DNA from: Phenylobacterium deserti
GTDB lineage: Bacteria > Pseudomonadota > Alphaproteobacteria > Caulobacterales > Caulobacteraceae
Assembly (NCBI GenBank): GCA_943332615.1
Contig: CALQQB010000028.1
Span: 1 to 50,924 of the forward strand
Length of the DNA stretch: 50,924 bases
Direction: 5' to 3'
In this document: positions 9,180-19,814 of the stretch, in pieces
Numbering within the stretch: position 1 is the first letter of the stretch
Layout of the letters: every line of letters begins with the position of its first letter
Position numbers and translations under genes: made by a program
The notes under the pieces: generated by a model
What the model was told of the DNA's origin: nothing
The model's input: only the letters and a program-made list of their open reading frames with translations
The model's database searches: none

Positions 9180-9994
9180 GCCCCGACCAGCTCCGAGGGT
9201 TCAACGTTGATCTGCTTCAGGAAATCAGCCGCATAGTCGATCCGCCCGGTCATGGTTTTGGGGTCGCCTATAGCCAGCTGATAGACAGCTTCCGCTATAT
9301 ATTTGATCGGCTGCACTCGGTCTTTTGTCGCCGCGTTGATCAGGCCGTGGACGGCGACCCCGGGGGTATCGACGAGGCCGGGCGAGACCACATTGATCGA
9401 GACGTTGTCGTCATAGACCTCGGACGCTAGGCCGGTGGTGAACCGCTCCAGCGCAGCCTTGCACATGCCGTAGACCGTGCCGCCGCCGCGGCGGTTGTAG
9501 GGCTGCTTGGGGTGGATACCAGCACCGGACGAGATGTTGATGATCGCCCCGGACTTCTTCTGACGCATGGCCGGCAGCACCAGCTGGCTCAAGTGGAAGG
9601 GCGCCCAGACCTGGACCTCCATCATCAGGTCGAAGCGCTTCTTCGGGAAGGTCTCGACCGGGATGAAGAACGTCACCGCCGCGTCGTTCACCAGGATGTC
9701 GATGTCGCCGTAGATCTCGACGGCTTCCTTTACCAAGCGCGCGCGGTCGGCTTCGTCAGAGAGGTCAGCCTTGATGGCGACAGCCTCGCCGCCTGCGGCG
9801 CGGATGCGTTCGACCGTGGCGGCCAGGGTGCCGGGCAGCTTGGAATCGCCCTCGGCGGCGGTGCGGGCGGACACCACCACCTTGGCGCCCTCCATGGCGA
9901 AGCGCACGGCGATGGCCTCGCCGATCCCCCGGCTCGCGCCGGTGACCAAGGCCACCTTGCCCCGCAGTTTCCCGTTCGGATTGATCGCAACCAT
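9176..9994 (-). CDS. Short-chain dehydrogenase/reductase (SDR)
   Basis: This is a 272-residue classical SDR. The cofactor-binding motif TGASRGIG is at residues 18-25, the structural motif reads NDAAV (a variant of NNAG), the catalytic Ser lies in NISSGAG, and the active-site YGMCK gives the Tyr-x3-Lys pair. The SPGLVDT segment follows in its usual place. The NDAAV variant and the glycine-rich RRGGGTVYG insert before the Tyr are mild departures from the consensus. It overlaps the dienelactone hydrolase gene by 4 bp and forms a two-gene operon with it. The substrate is unknown. Confidence 0.92.
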   Translation of the reverse strand: MVAINPNGKLRGKVALVTGASRGIGEAIAVRFAMEGAKVVVSARTAAEGDSKLPGTLAATVERIRAAGGEAVAIKADLSDEADRARLVKEAVEIYGDIDILVNDAAVTFFIPVETFPKKRFDLMMEVQVWAPFHLSQLVLPAMRQKKSGAIINISSGAGIHPKQPYNRRGGGTVYGMCKAALERFTTGLASEVYDDNVSINVVSPGLVDTPGVAVHGLINAATKDRVQPIKYIAEAVYQLAIGDPKTMTGRIDYAADFLKQINVEPSELVGA

Positions 9995-10077
9995 CTCATC
10001 GGCCTCCCATACCGTTTTTTCTGGATTGCCGGCACGGTCGCGCGGCCAGCGGTGGCTGGCAAGACCCTAGATGCGGT

Positions 10078-10710
10078 TCAAGCCGGGCCGGCGTAAGCCT
10101 CGACGGTCCGCCGGGCCATAGCGCGGGCGATCTCCGCGTCGGTCCCACCCAGGATATGGGCCTCGGCCCAGGCCGTGGCGCTGTCCCGAATGAAGGCCTT
10201 GCCGGCGTCGGAAGTGGTCCAGGCGGCGACTTGCGCCTTATCGACCGGCGCGCCCTGCGCATCCAGGTGCAAGCCCAGGCCCATCAGCGCCAGGTCCCAG
10301 CCGACGCCCACCGCGCCCGGCCCGAACCGGGTCCAGTGGGCGTCGTCGCCCTCCATGGGCAGGTTGTGTTCGAGGGTCAGGCGGGTCCCGTCGGCCCGAC
10401 CATGCAGACCGACGCCCACGTAACTCACGCCGCCGTCGAACTCCCAGGTGATCTCGAAGGCCCAGGGCGGCATGCACCGCGTGACTGTCCCGCAGGCGTT
10501 GCCCTCAAGCTGGTAGCGGCCGCCGAGGTCAAGGTCGCCGGTGATGGGCAGGAACCAGAGGGGTATCCGTTCCAGCAGGGTAAGCGCGTCCCAGAGATCG
10601 TCCGGGTCGGTCGCATAGGTGCGGCCCGCGACCACCACCCGCGACGGCCGGCCCTCATGGTCGCCCTGACCGACCTCGCGGGCCTCGGCGCCGAGTATCC
10701 TTCCCAGCAT
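10078..10710 (-). CDS. SRPBCC-like hypothetical protein
   Basis: This 210-residue cytoplasmic protein shows the pattern of an AHSA1/START-type (SRPBCC) domain: an early segment YATDPDDLWDALT, a GGRYQLEGNACGTV strand region, and PPWAFEITWEF followed by TRLTLEHNLP. These are typical strand features of the helix-grip ligand-binding fold. No catalytic residues can be named. The last 60 residues are helical and charged. It is a single gene on the minus strand, 28 bp upstream of the end position of the next reading frame but downstream of cckA in transcription order, so it could be the distal gene of the fliQ-cckA operon. The SRPBCC assignment is by pattern only. Confidence 0.7.
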   Translation of the reverse strand: MLGRILGAEAREVGQGDHEGRPSRVVVAGRTYATDPDDLWDALTLLERIPLWFLPITGDLDLGGRYQLEGNACGTVTRCMPPWAFEITWEFDGGVSYVGVGLHGRADGTRLTLEHNLPMEGDDAHWTRFGPGAVGVGWDLALMGLGLHLDAQGAPVDKAQVAAWTTSDAGKAFIRDSATAWAEAHILGGTDAEIARAMARRTVEAYAGPA

Positions 10711-10738
10711 ATGCGCTCCCTGACAAACCAGCGCGGCC

Positions 10739-12856
<2,118 letters not shown>

Positions 12857-12895
12857 TGTGTCACAGCGGTTGGGTCGGGGCGAAGGCGCACGACG

Positions 12896-13975
12896 TCATC
12901 GCGCGGCCGCGCGCTGGCGACCGGCGCCGAGGATGAAGCCGATGACCTTGGCGACGGCTTCATAGTGGGCGGGCGGGATCATGTCGTCGATGTCGATCGC
13001 GGCATAAAGAGCGCGAGCCAGTGGCGGATCCTCGATCACCGGCACGCCCGCCGCCTCAGCCACGGCGCGAATTCTCAGCGCCAGCGTGTCCAGCCCCTTG
13101 GCGACGCAGGTCGGCGCCGCATCTTCGCCCTGCTCGTACTTCAAGGCCACGGCGTAGTGGGTCGGGTTCATGACCACCACCGTCGCTGTGGGCACCGCCT
13201 GCATCATGCGCCGACGCGCCGCCTGATGACGGAGCTGACGCTGGCGGGCCTTCACATGGGGGTCGCCGTCCGAGGTCTTATGCTCTTCCTTGATCTCCTG
13301 CTTGGTCATCCGCATGCGCACCATGAACCGGTGGCGCTGCCAGAAATAGTCGGCGGCGGCGACCGTCAGCGTCAGCAGGGCCACCGCGAACACCAGGCGC
13401 TTCAGAATTTCCATGCAGAACGGCAGCATGGCCGCGGGGTCGAGGGCGGAGAGCGAGGAGAACTTCGGGACATAGGGGTTCAATACCCACCAAGCCAGCA
13501 GGCTGGTGATCCCCACCTTCAGCAGGGATTTCGCGAACTGCATCAGCGCGTCGGGGCCGAACATCCGCTCCAGGCCCTTGATCAGGTTCAACTTGGAGAA
13601 GTCCGGCTTGAGCTTGTCGGGCGTCAGGTGCAGGCCCGATTGCAGCATGTTCGCCGCGGCCCCCGCGCCGCCGGTGGCGAGCATCACCATCAGCAGGGCC
13701 GGCGCGGCGGCCATCATCGCATAGCGGAAGGTCTCGATCCCGCCGTGCCCGGTGACCGACATGGCGTGCGGGTGGGCGAAGAACGGCACCAGCTGAGTCA
13801 TGAGATTGCGTGAGAGCCAGCCACCGGCCGCCATCACCACCCAGGCCGAGGCCGCAAGGGTCGCGAACGACCCCAGGTCCGCCGTCTTGACGCCATCGCC
13901 CTTCTTGGCGGCGTCTTCGAGCTTCTTGCCTGTCGCTTCTTCTGTTTTTGACTCTTTGTCCGGACCTTCGCTCAT
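12896..13975 (-). CDS. flhB: Flagellar type III export switch protein FlhB
   Basis: This 359-residue protein has the four-TM N-terminal domain and the cytoplasmic autocleavage domain of FlhB. The self-cleavage site NPTH falls at residues 270-273, within VVMNPTHYAVALKY. A charged linker (RMTKQEIKEEHKTSDGDP) precedes it, as usual. FlhB sits at the base of the export gate with FliPQR and switches substrate class from rod/hook to filament. The start ATG overlaps the TGA of fliR (ATGA). It is followed by cckA on the same strand. The lysine- and glutamate-rich first 30 residues are normal for the family. Confidence 0.96.
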   Translation of the reverse strand: MSEGPDKESKTEEATGKKLEDAAKKGDGVKTADLGSFATLAASAWVVMAAGGWLSRNLMTQLVPFFAHPHAMSVTGHGGIETFRYAMMAAAPALLMVMLATGGAGAAANMLQSGLHLTPDKLKPDFSKLNLIKGLERMFGPDALMQFAKSLLKVGITSLLAWWVLNPYVPKFSSLSALDPAAMLPFCMEILKRLVFAVALLTLTVAAADYFWQRHRFMVRMRMTKQEIKEEHKTSDGDPHVKARQRQLRHQAARRRMMQAVPTATVVVMNPTHYAVALKYEQGEDAAPTCVAKGLDTLALRIRAVAEAAGVPVIEDPPLARALYAAIDIDDMIPPAHYEAVAKVIGFILGAGRQRAAAR

Positions 13976-14733
13976 GACTTCACCAGCGCTCCGAGGAGCT
14001 CACGGAAGCGATCGACCCAGACGATGCCGATCACCCCAAGACTGAGCGCGAAGATCGACAGGCTGAGCAGCAGCATCAGCGGGGTGGCGACGAAGAACAC
14101 CTGGAACTGCGGCATCACCCGCCCGATCAAGCCAGCGGCGATGTTGAAGATCAATGAGAAGACCACCACTGGGGCCGAGAGCTGCAGGCCCAGCGCGAAG
14201 GCGCGGCTCACAGTCTGCACAGCCAGCTGGCCGGCATCGGCCACCGGCAGGGTGTGGGCGAACGGAAACAGATCGTAAGACTTCACGATCGCGGCGATGA
14301 ACAGGTGGTGTAGGTCGGTGGTGAAGATCAGCATCATGCCGATCAGGCCCAAAAACGTGCCCAGCGTCGTGGAAGGCTGAGCCTGCATTGGGTTGGCGGT
14401 CTGGGAAAAAGCCAGGGTGGACTGGATCGCGATGATCTCGCCGGCCGTCGCCAGCGAGGTCATGAACAGCCGCAGAATCGAGCCGATCAGCAGGCCGACC
14501 AGCAGTTCCTTGATCACCGCCAGGGCGAGGCCAGCGGCGTCCGGCGGCAGGGGCGGCGCGCTGCGGGCCACCAGCGGAAACATCAGTAGCGCCAGCGAAA
14601 AGGCGAAGGCCAACCGGATGCGCGGCGGGATGAAGGTCTCGCCGATCCCCGGCATCAGCATCAGGATCGCGCCCAGGCGCGAGAACACGAGGCCGGCGGC
14701 GAAAACCTGCTGGGCGGTGGCGTAGCTTTCCAT
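13972..14733 (-). CDS. fliR: Flagellar biosynthesis protein FliR
   Basis: This 253-residue integral membrane protein has about six hydrophobic segments and the FliR family pattern: ARLGAILMLMPG-like start, RIRLAFAFSLALLMFP, the GLLIGSILRLFMTSLATAGEIIAIQ block, and a C-terminal MLLLSLSIFALSLGVIG segment. FliR joins FliP and FliQ in the helical core of the flagellar export gate. It starts 18 bp after the fliQ stop and its last 4 bp overlap flhB. The gene order fliQ-fliR-flhB is the standard one. Nothing unusual is seen in length or sequence. Confidence 0.95.
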   Translation of the reverse strand: MESYATAQQVFAAGLVFSRLGAILMLMPGIGETFIPPRIRLAFAFSLALLMFPLVARSAPPLPPDAAGLALAVIKELLVGLLIGSILRLFMTSLATAGEIIAIQSTLAFSQTANPMQAQPSTTLGTFLGLIGMMLIFTTDLHHLFIAAIVKSYDLFPFAHTLPVADAGQLAVQTVSRAFALGLQLSAPVVVFSLIFNIAAGLIGRVMPQFQVFFVATPLMLLLSLSIFALSLGVIGIVWVDRFRELLGALVKS

Positions 14734-14751
14734 GCGCCGCCCTGCCCGCCC

Positions 14752-15015
14752 CTACATCCCAGCGATGCGCGAGGCGATCGTGCGCATGAAGCCACTCATC
14801 AGCGCGCCCATCATCGGCAGAAAGATCAACAGCGAGACGAAGATGGCGACGATCTTGGGCGCGAAGACCAGAGTCTGTTCCTGGATCTGGGTGAGCGCCT
14901 GAAGCAGCCCGATGCCCACGCCAACCACCAGGCCCACGAGGAGCACGGGCGCGCAGAGCTGCAGGGTCAGCCAGATGGCGTCACGCCCGACGTCCAGAAC
15001 CTCGGCGCCGCTCAT
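14752..15015 (-). CDS. fliQ: Flagellar biosynthesis protein FliQ
   Basis: I take the ATG at 15015, giving 87 residues, the usual FliQ length. An in-frame GTG-type extension 22 codons upstream is possible but would add a non-conserved stretch, and a ribosome-binding GAGAGG sits just before the chosen ATG. The protein has two TM helices: WLTLQLCAPVLLVGLVVGVG with the family's LLQALTQIQEQTL after it, then KIVAIFVSLLIFLPMMG. FliQ is a subunit of the FliPQR export gate. It is the first gene of fliQ-fliR-flhB-cckA. A CtrA half-site lies 65 bp upstream of the start codon. Confidence 0.93.
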   Translation of the reverse strand: MSGAEVLDVGRDAIWLTLQLCAPVLLVGLVVGVGIGLLQALTQIQEQTLVFAPKIVAIFVSLLIFLPMMGALMSGFMRTIASRIAGM

Positions 15016-15079
15016 CGAAAACCTCTCGGGACCTGACGGGTCGCGGGCGCTCAGGCCAGCGCATCCGTTGTCGCCGGTC

Positions 15080-15087
15080 ATGGTTAA
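15080..15087 (-). promoter_or_regulatory. CtrA half-site TTAACCAT upstream of fliQ
   Basis: The minus strand reads TTAACCAT, an 8-base form of the CtrA recognition motif found in Caulobacter promoters. It lies 65 bp before the fliQ start and just inside the terminator of the upstream PEP-CTERM gene. No second TTAA at 7-bp spacing is present. In Caulobacter fliQR is an early (class II) CtrA-dependent operon, which fits. Binding here is inferred. Confidence 0.55.
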
Positions 15088-15106
15088 CGAATGCCTATGG
15101 CGCCCT

Positions 15107-15146
15107 CAAAACAGAACCCCCGGCGAGGGCCCGCCGGGGGTCTGTT
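15107..15146 (-). terminator. Rho-independent terminator after the PEP-CTERM gene
   Basis: The arms 15117-15125 and 15132-15140 form a perfect 9-bp stem (CCCCCGGCG with CGCCGGGGG), extended by ACAGA/TCTGT pairs at 15111-15115 and 15141-15145. Read on the minus strand the stem is followed by TTTT. It lies 22 bp after the end of the PEP-CTERM gene and isolates it from the fliQ promoter. Confidence 0.8.
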
Positions 15147-15167
15147 GGTCGTAAATGGCGCGCAGGA

Positions 15168-16109
15168 TCAGGCGGTCAGGACGCGCCGGCGGCGGACCAT
15201 GGAGCCCAGGCCGAAGAAGCCCAGCAGCATCATGGCCCAGGTGGCCGGCTCGGGCACGCCGCCGGTCTTGACCACATCGCTGACACCCAGGATCGCCGCG
15301 TTGGCGCCCAGGAACGGATAGTCGCCAGCTTCGCTGCTCTGCGTGCCGATGATGTAGGTGGCGCCGGCGGCCTGACCCTGGGCGACCAGGGCGTCGAGGC
15401 TACCACCAACCGTGCTGATCCCGTAGAAATAGGAGAACCTGGCCGCGGCGCCGTTGGCGAAGTAGCCTAGGTCCAGCTTGATCCCCGCGCCAGCGTCTCC
15501 GGTGAAGTTGCAGCCGGCTTTGCAGCTTAGGAAGTAGGGGACGTCGAGCCCGAGCGAGGGGTCCTCGAAGCCCAGGAAGCTTGAATCGAACACCGACGCG
15601 TTCACGCCGAAGGCGCCTAAGGTGTTTTCGTTGACGGCGGTCGGGTCGATGTCCCAATCCACGTCGCGCGCGAACATTCCGCGCAGGGTGACGCCGCTGA
15701 CGTTTGTGACCACGGTGTCGATCCGCAGCACATTGCCACCCGGGGCGAAGCTGTAGGCCTGGGACACGTCAAAGCCCGCCACGGTGCCGGCCAGCGCGGA
15801 CGCGGTGTTGGCCCCCGTGACGACGGACGACGCGTTGATCCCCGCCGAGCCGAAGTAGGACTGGTCGGCGTAGGCGACGCCGAGGCCGGATGCGATCGAC
15901 CAGGAGTCGCGAGGCGTTCCCGGCTGCAGCGGATCATAGCCGTCGATCACCCGGACGAAGCCCGTGCCACTGGCGACGTCATAGAGTTCGCCGTTCGCGC
16001 CGATGCCCACCGAGTACTGGCCGGAGGAGTCGCTGATGACCTGGGCCGAGGCCTGGCTGGCGAAGGCGGCGACCGCGACGGCGCTGGCCAGGAACAATCC
16101 GAACTTCAT
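15168..16109 (-). CDS. Secreted PEPxxWA-CTERM sorting domain protein
   Basis: This 313-residue protein starts at the ATG at 16109, directly before a Sec signal peptide (FLASAVAVAAFASQASAQ). An 84-base upstream extension of the frame is Arg-rich and not credible. The mature part is Gly-, Ala- and Ser-rich, beta-strand-like, with one close Cys pair (CKAGC). The C-terminus has the exosortase sorting signal: VPEPATWAMM, a hydrophobic helix, and a closing RRRR cluster. PEPxxWA-CTERM proteins are common in Caulobacterales and sphingomonads and are processed by an exosortase, which is not in this window. The function is unknown. It has its own terminator. Confidence 0.88.
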   Translation of the reverse strand: MKFGLFLASAVAVAAFASQASAQVISDSSGQYSVGIGANGELYDVASGTGFVRVIDGYDPLQPGTPRDSWSIASGLGVAYADQSYFGSAGINASSVVTGANTASALAGTVAGFDVSQAYSFAPGGNVLRIDTVVTNVSGVTLRGMFARDVDWDIDPTAVNENTLGAFGVNASVFDSSFLGFEDPSLGLDVPYFLSCKAGCNFTGDAGAGIKLDLGYFANGAAARFSYFYGISTVGGSLDALVAQGQAAGATYIIGTQSSEAGDYPFLGANAAILGVSDVVKTGGVPEPATWAMMLLGFFGLGSMVRRRRVLTA

Positions 16110-16222
16110 TAAGCTACCCCTTCGGCCCCTTCGGGACCGCCCCAGACAAACGGAACCGTTACTTAAGCTCCGGTGATGACGCCTTCGCAACAAGGCTCCG
16201 CCGTACGGTGAAAAGGACGTGT

Positions 16223-17776
16223 CTACCTTGGCGCGAGCGCCCGCTCGAGCGCCTGGGCCGCCTCCTTCGGCGTCACCTTGGCCGTATCGCGGTCGACGCT
16301 GTAGTTCGCCGCGCGCATCGCCTCGACCGGGACAGCGCCGACCAGCGGCCTCAGCGCCTCGATCAGGCGGCGATCGTCGGCGCGCTTCGGGGAAATCAGG
16401 ATCACCGCGTCATAGGGCGGGATGGCGCCTTTGGGGTCGGCCAGCACCACCAGGCGGTCGGCCGCGATCCGGCCGTCTGAGGAGAAGGCGCTGATCACGT
16501 CGGCGTCGCCGCCCGCCAGCGCCCGGTACATGAAGGTCGGCTGGAAGGACCGCTTGGTCTTGAAGGTGAAGCCATAGGCGGCGTCCACGGCCTTCCACTC
16601 CGGCCGCGACAGGAATTCGATGTCCGAGCCCAGGGTCAGCTGCGGCGCCTCTCGGGCCAGGTCGGTCAGGGACGCCACGTTGAGCGCCCTGGCGCGGTCG
16701 GGGCGCATGGCGAAGGCGTAGGCGTTCTCGAAGCCCAGCGAGCCCAGCACCAGCACCCCGTCACGGCGCTTCAGCTCAGTGGTCAGCCCGGCCAGCACCG
16801 CCTTGCGGCCGGGGTTGTCGGCGCGTTTCAGCACGCTGGTCCAGAGCGTGCCGGAGTAGTCGACATAGACGTCGATCTCGCCTGCCGCGAGCGCGCGGTA
16901 GGCCACCGCCGACCCCAGGTCCTCCTTGCGCGAGACCTGGCCGCCGGTCCGCTCCAGCCGGTCGGCCATCAGCTCGGCCAGGATGTACTGCTCGGAGAAG
17001 TTCTTGGCGCCGACCACGTAGGACGCAGGCTTGCCGAACCCCGCCAGCGGGGCGATCGCGACCGCAGCCCCGATGACCAGGCCGGCCAGGCCCGCTATGA
17101 CGAGGACGCGGCGGCGACGGCAGGCGCCGGTCTCCACCAAGCCCAGCAGCTGGTCGGCGGCCAGCGCCAGTACGGCGGAGGCGGCGCAGCCGAACAGCAC
17201 CGAGACCCAGTTCTCGGTCTGCAGTCCGGCGAAGATGTAGTTGCCGAGGCTGGTCTGGCCGACCGGGGTGGAAAGCGTCGCCGCGCCGATGGTCCAGACC
17301 GCGGCAGTACGGATGCCGGCCATGATGATCGGGGCCGCCAGCGGCAGCTCGACCTGGTACAGCTTCTGGCGCGGCGTCATGCCGACCCCGTCGGCGGCTT
17401 CGGAGATGGCGGGGTCGATGCCGGTGAGTCCGGCGACGGCGTTCCGCAGGATCGGCAGGATCGAATAGAGGGTCAGCGCCAGCAGGGACGGCAGGAAGCC
17501 TAGCGCCGAGAAGCCCCGGCCGGTCAGGCTGAGGCTGAGCGCCGACAGCGCCAGCAGCAGCGGGAAAAACAGCGCCAGCAGGGCCAGGCTGGGAATGGTC
17601 TGGATCAGGCTGGCCAGGGCCAGCACCGGCCAGCGAAGGCGGGGACTGCGGGCCGCGACGATGGCCAGCGGCAGGCTGATGGCCAGGCCCAGGGCGAGCG
17701 CGCTGGCGCTGAGCAACACGTGCCAGCCCAGATACTCGGGCAGCAGGTCGAAGGCGGCCCGCAGGGACGGGCTCAT
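16223..17776 (-). CDS. Osmoprotectant ABC transporter, permease fused to substrate-binding protein
   Basis: This 517-residue protein joins two transport modules. Residues 1-215 form a binding-protein-dependent permease with about five TM helices and the EAADGVGMTPRQKLYQVELPLA loop region (EAA motif). A further TM helix near 224-246 anchors a periplasmic OpuAC-like domain from about 255 onward (VVGAKNFSEQYILAELMADRLE). The NFSEQ and DVYVDYSGT motifs are typical of glycine betaine, choline and other quaternary-amine receptors. Such permease-receptor fusions are known in the OpuC/EgtU-type systems. Its start overlaps the ATPase gene by 4 bp. Osmoprotectant uptake is the most likely role; the substrate is not proven. 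Confidence 0.9.
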   Translation of the reverse strand: MSPSLRAAFDLLPEYLGWHVLLSASALALGLAISLPLAIVAARSPRLRWPVLALASLIQTIPSLALLALFFPLLLALSALSLSLTGRGFSALGFLPSLLALTLYSILPILRNAVAGLTGIDPAISEAADGVGMTPRQKLYQVELPLAAPIIMAGIRTAAVWTIGAATLSTPVGQTSLGNYIFAGLQTENWVSVLFGCAASAVLALAADQLLGLVETGACRRRRVLVIAGLAGLVIGAAVAIAPLAGFGKPASYVVGAKNFSEQYILAELMADRLERTGGQVSRKEDLGSAVAYRALAAGEIDVYVDYSGTLWTSVLKRADNPGRKAVLAGLTTELKRRDGVLVLGSLGFENAYAFAMRPDRARALNVASLTDLAREAPQLTLGSDIEFLSRPEWKAVDAAYGFTFKTKRSFQPTFMYRALAGGDADVISAFSSDGRIAADRLVVLADPKGAIPPYDAVILISPKRADDRRLIEALRPLVGAVPVEAMRAANYSVDRDTAKVTPKEAAQALERALAPR

Positions 17777-18540
17777 GCGCCCAGCCTCTCGCGCAGCCGC
17801 TCGGCCTGGCGCTTGGGGGCTTCCAGCAGGGCCCGGACGGCCGGGTCCGCGGTTCCGGCCAGCAGGTCGGCCGGCGCCCCGTCGGCGAGGATCACGCCAT
17901 CGGCCAGCACCACGATCCGGTCCGCCAGCAACACCGCCTCGGCCATGTCGTGGGTGACCATGACTGTGGTCAGGCCCAGGCGTTCGTGCAGGGCGCGGTA
18001 GTCGGTTCCGAGCGCGTCGCGGGTCAGCGGATCGAGGGCGCCGAACGGCTCGTCCATCAGCATCAACGCGGGCTCGGCGGCCAGCGCGCGGGCGACACCG
18101 ACGCGCTGGCGCTGGCCCCCGGAGAGCGCAGCCGGCGCCCGGGCGGCCACCTCTCGCGGCAGGGCCACCAGGTCCAGCAGGGTCTCGACACGCCGGGCGA
18201 CCCGGTCGGGCGCCCAGCCCAGCAGCTTCGGCGTGATGGCGATGTTCTCGCCCACGCTCAGGTGCGGGAAAAGGCCCACCTCCTGGAATACGTAGCCGAT
18301 GCGACGGCGAAGGAGATGCGGCTCGGCGGACGCCACATCCTCGCCGGCCACGGTCACTCGGCCGGCGTCGGGGACGATCAGACGATTGATGGTCTTGAGC
18401 AGGGTGGTCTTGCCGGAGCCGGAGCCGCCGACCAGGGCCACGAACTCGCCCTCCCCAACCGACAGATCAACGCCGTCCAGCGCCGCGTGGGCGGCATAGC
18501 GCTTGGCAACGCCTTCGAGGCAGATGATCGGCTGGGCCAT
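17773..18540 (-). CDS. Osmoprotectant-type ABC transporter ATP-binding protein
   Basis: This is a 255-residue ABC ATPase. The Walker A motif GGSGSGKTT lies near residues 37-45, the Q-loop reads YVFQEVGLFPHL, the signature is LSGGQRQRVGVARAL, Walker B is ALMLMDEPFGALDP, and the H-loop is VMVTHDM. It resembles OpuCA/ProV-like ATPases but ends without CBS domains, as many short homologs do. Translation of the fused permease-receptor gene is coupled through a 4-bp overlap, so the two genes form a complete importer. The operon sits between flagellar gene clusters with no evident functional link to them. Confidence 0.93.
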   Translation of the reverse strand: MAQPIICLEGVAKRYAAHAALDGVDLSVGEGEFVALVGGSGSGKTTLLKTINRLIVPDAGRVTVAGEDVASAEPHLLRRRIGYVFQEVGLFPHLSVGENIAITPKLLGWAPDRVARRVETLLDLVALPREVAARAPAALSGGQRQRVGVARALAAEPALMLMDEPFGALDPLTRDALGTDYRALHERLGLTTVMVTHDMAEAVLLADRIVVLADGVILADGAPADLLAGTADPAVRALLEAPKRQAERLRERLGA

Positions 18541-18605
18541 GCACGTGCCGTAGCATGATCTCCGACGGCGGGTCCAAGGCCCCCGTCCCCGTCTGAAGAG
18601 CGCTG

Positions 18606-18929
18606 CTAGATCGGCATCCGCATGATTTCCTGGTAGGCGCTGATGACTTGGTCACGCACCGCCATGACGGTTTCCAGGCTCTGCTCGGCGGCCGAGATCG
18701 CGGTCACCACATCGACCAACTCGGCCTTGCCTGCCACCTGGGCGGCCATCTGGCGTTCCGCGTTGTGGGAGGCCGCGACCGCGTCGGTCATCGCCGACTT
18801 CAGGATGTCGCCGAACCCGCCGACTCCCTGGGACGTGGAGGGCCCTGAGAGGCTGGGCATCGCCTCGCCGATCCCGATCCCCTTCTGGGCGGCGGCATAG
18901 GCCTTGGCTGCGGCGAGCGGGGTGATCAT
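18606..18929 (-). CDS. fliE: Flagellar hook-basal body complex protein FliE
   Basis: This 107-residue protein has the FliE pattern: a Gly/Ser-rich first half ([15 protein letters not shown]) and a conserved helical second half ([39 protein letters not shown]). FliE connects the MS ring and export gate to the proximal rod. It is the third gene of flgB-flgC-fliE, 12 bp after flgC. Length and C-terminus are normal for the family. Confidence 0.95.
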   Translation of the reverse strand: MITPLAAAKAYAAAQKGIGIGEAMPSLSGPSTSQGVGGFGDILKSAMTDAVAASHNAERQMAAQVAGKAELVDVVTAISAAEQSLETVMAVRDQVISAYQEIMRMPI

Positions 18930-18941
18930 GGCTTAGGAGCC

Positions 18942-19364
18942 CTATCGCTTCAGGAGGTCGAGCGTGCGCGACTGCATCGCGCGGCTGGTCTCGATGACGT
19001 TGAGGTTGGCCTCGTAGGCGCGCTGGGCCTCGCGCATGTCGAGCGCCTCGACGAGGCCGTTCACGTTGGGCAGCTTCACATAGCCCTTGGCGTCGGCCGA
19101 CGGGTTTCCGGGCTCGTATTCCTGGCGGAACTCGGTCTTGTCGGGCTGGACCTTGCTCATCCTCACACCTACGCCTCCGCCGGCTACCTTGGTCGGTTCA
19201 AACACCGGGGCCTGGCGGCGATAGGGGTCGCCGCCCGCGGTGCGGGAGGTGGAGCCGGAGTTGGCGATGTTCTCGGCGATGATCCGCATGCGCGCCTGCT
19301 GGGCGCGGAGACCGGAGCTCGCGACAGCCTGGGCGACGCCAGCGGTGGGTTTGATCTGTGGCAC
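18942..19364 (-). CDS. flgC: Flagellar basal-body rod protein FlgC
   Basis: This 140-residue rod protein shows the N-terminal rod/hook motif ASSGLRAQQARMRIIAENIANSGST and the C-terminal heptad helix (NGLVEALDMREAQRAYEANLNVIETSRAMQSRTLDLLKR), which pack together in the rod. It assembles between FliE/FlgB and FlgF. The start lies 11 bp after flgB. Everything fits FlgC in length and motif spacing. Confidence 0.96.
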   Translation of the reverse strand: MPQIKPTAGVAQAVASSGLRAQQARMRIIAENIANSGSTSRTAGGDPYRRQAPVFEPTKVAGGGVGVRMSKVQPDKTEFRQEYEPGNPSADAKGYVKLPNVNGLVEALDMREAQRAYEANLNVIETSRAMQSRTLDLLKR

Positions 19365-19375
19365 CTATGCCTCCG

Positions 19376-19789
19376 CTAGCGACCCGGCGTCCGCGCGGCC
19401 ATCCGCAGCAGGCTCATGGACTTCTGGTAGAAGGTGATGGCCGCGTCGTAACTCATGCGCGCGTCGCTCATCTTGATCATCTCGTCTTCCAGCACGACAG
19501 AGTTACCATTCAGCGTGGTCTCGGTGTCGGGCGCCTTCACCGCCTTGTAGCCAGCGCCCAGGCCGCTACGCTGCGACTTCGGCGCCATGTGGCCGGCCTG
19601 GGTGGTCGCCATCATCGTCGGGCTCCGGGCCTGGACGTGGGCCTCGAAGCTGAATGGCTTGAGATCCTGGGCGGTGTATTTGGCGGTCTCGGCGTTGGCG
19701 ATGTTCTGGGCCACGACCTTCTGCTGCTCGGACAGATAGCCAAGGCGGCCGCGGAGCATCGAGAAGATCGGGATTTGGGCCAGGTCCAT
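19376..19789 (-). CDS. flgB: Flagellar basal-body rod protein FlgB
   Basis: This 137-residue proximal rod protein has the N-terminal motif LRGRLGYLSEQQKVVAQNIANAETAKYTAQDLKPF and the C-terminal segment EMIKMSDARMSYDAAITFYQKSMSLLRMA. It is the first gene of flgB-flgC-fliE and divergent from fliO over 78 bp that contain a perfect CtrA box. The cluster therefore probably belongs to the early, CtrA-dependent flagellar class. Confidence 0.96.
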   Translation of the reverse strand: MDLAQIPIFSMLRGRLGYLSEQQKVVAQNIANAETAKYTAQDLKPFSFEAHVQARSPTMMATTQAGHMAPKSQRSGLGAGYKAVKAPDTETTLNGNSVVLEDEMIKMSDARMSYDAAITFYQKSMSLLRMAARTPGR

Positions 19790-19814
19790 GGTCGGCCATC
19801 CTGATCAAACAGGG

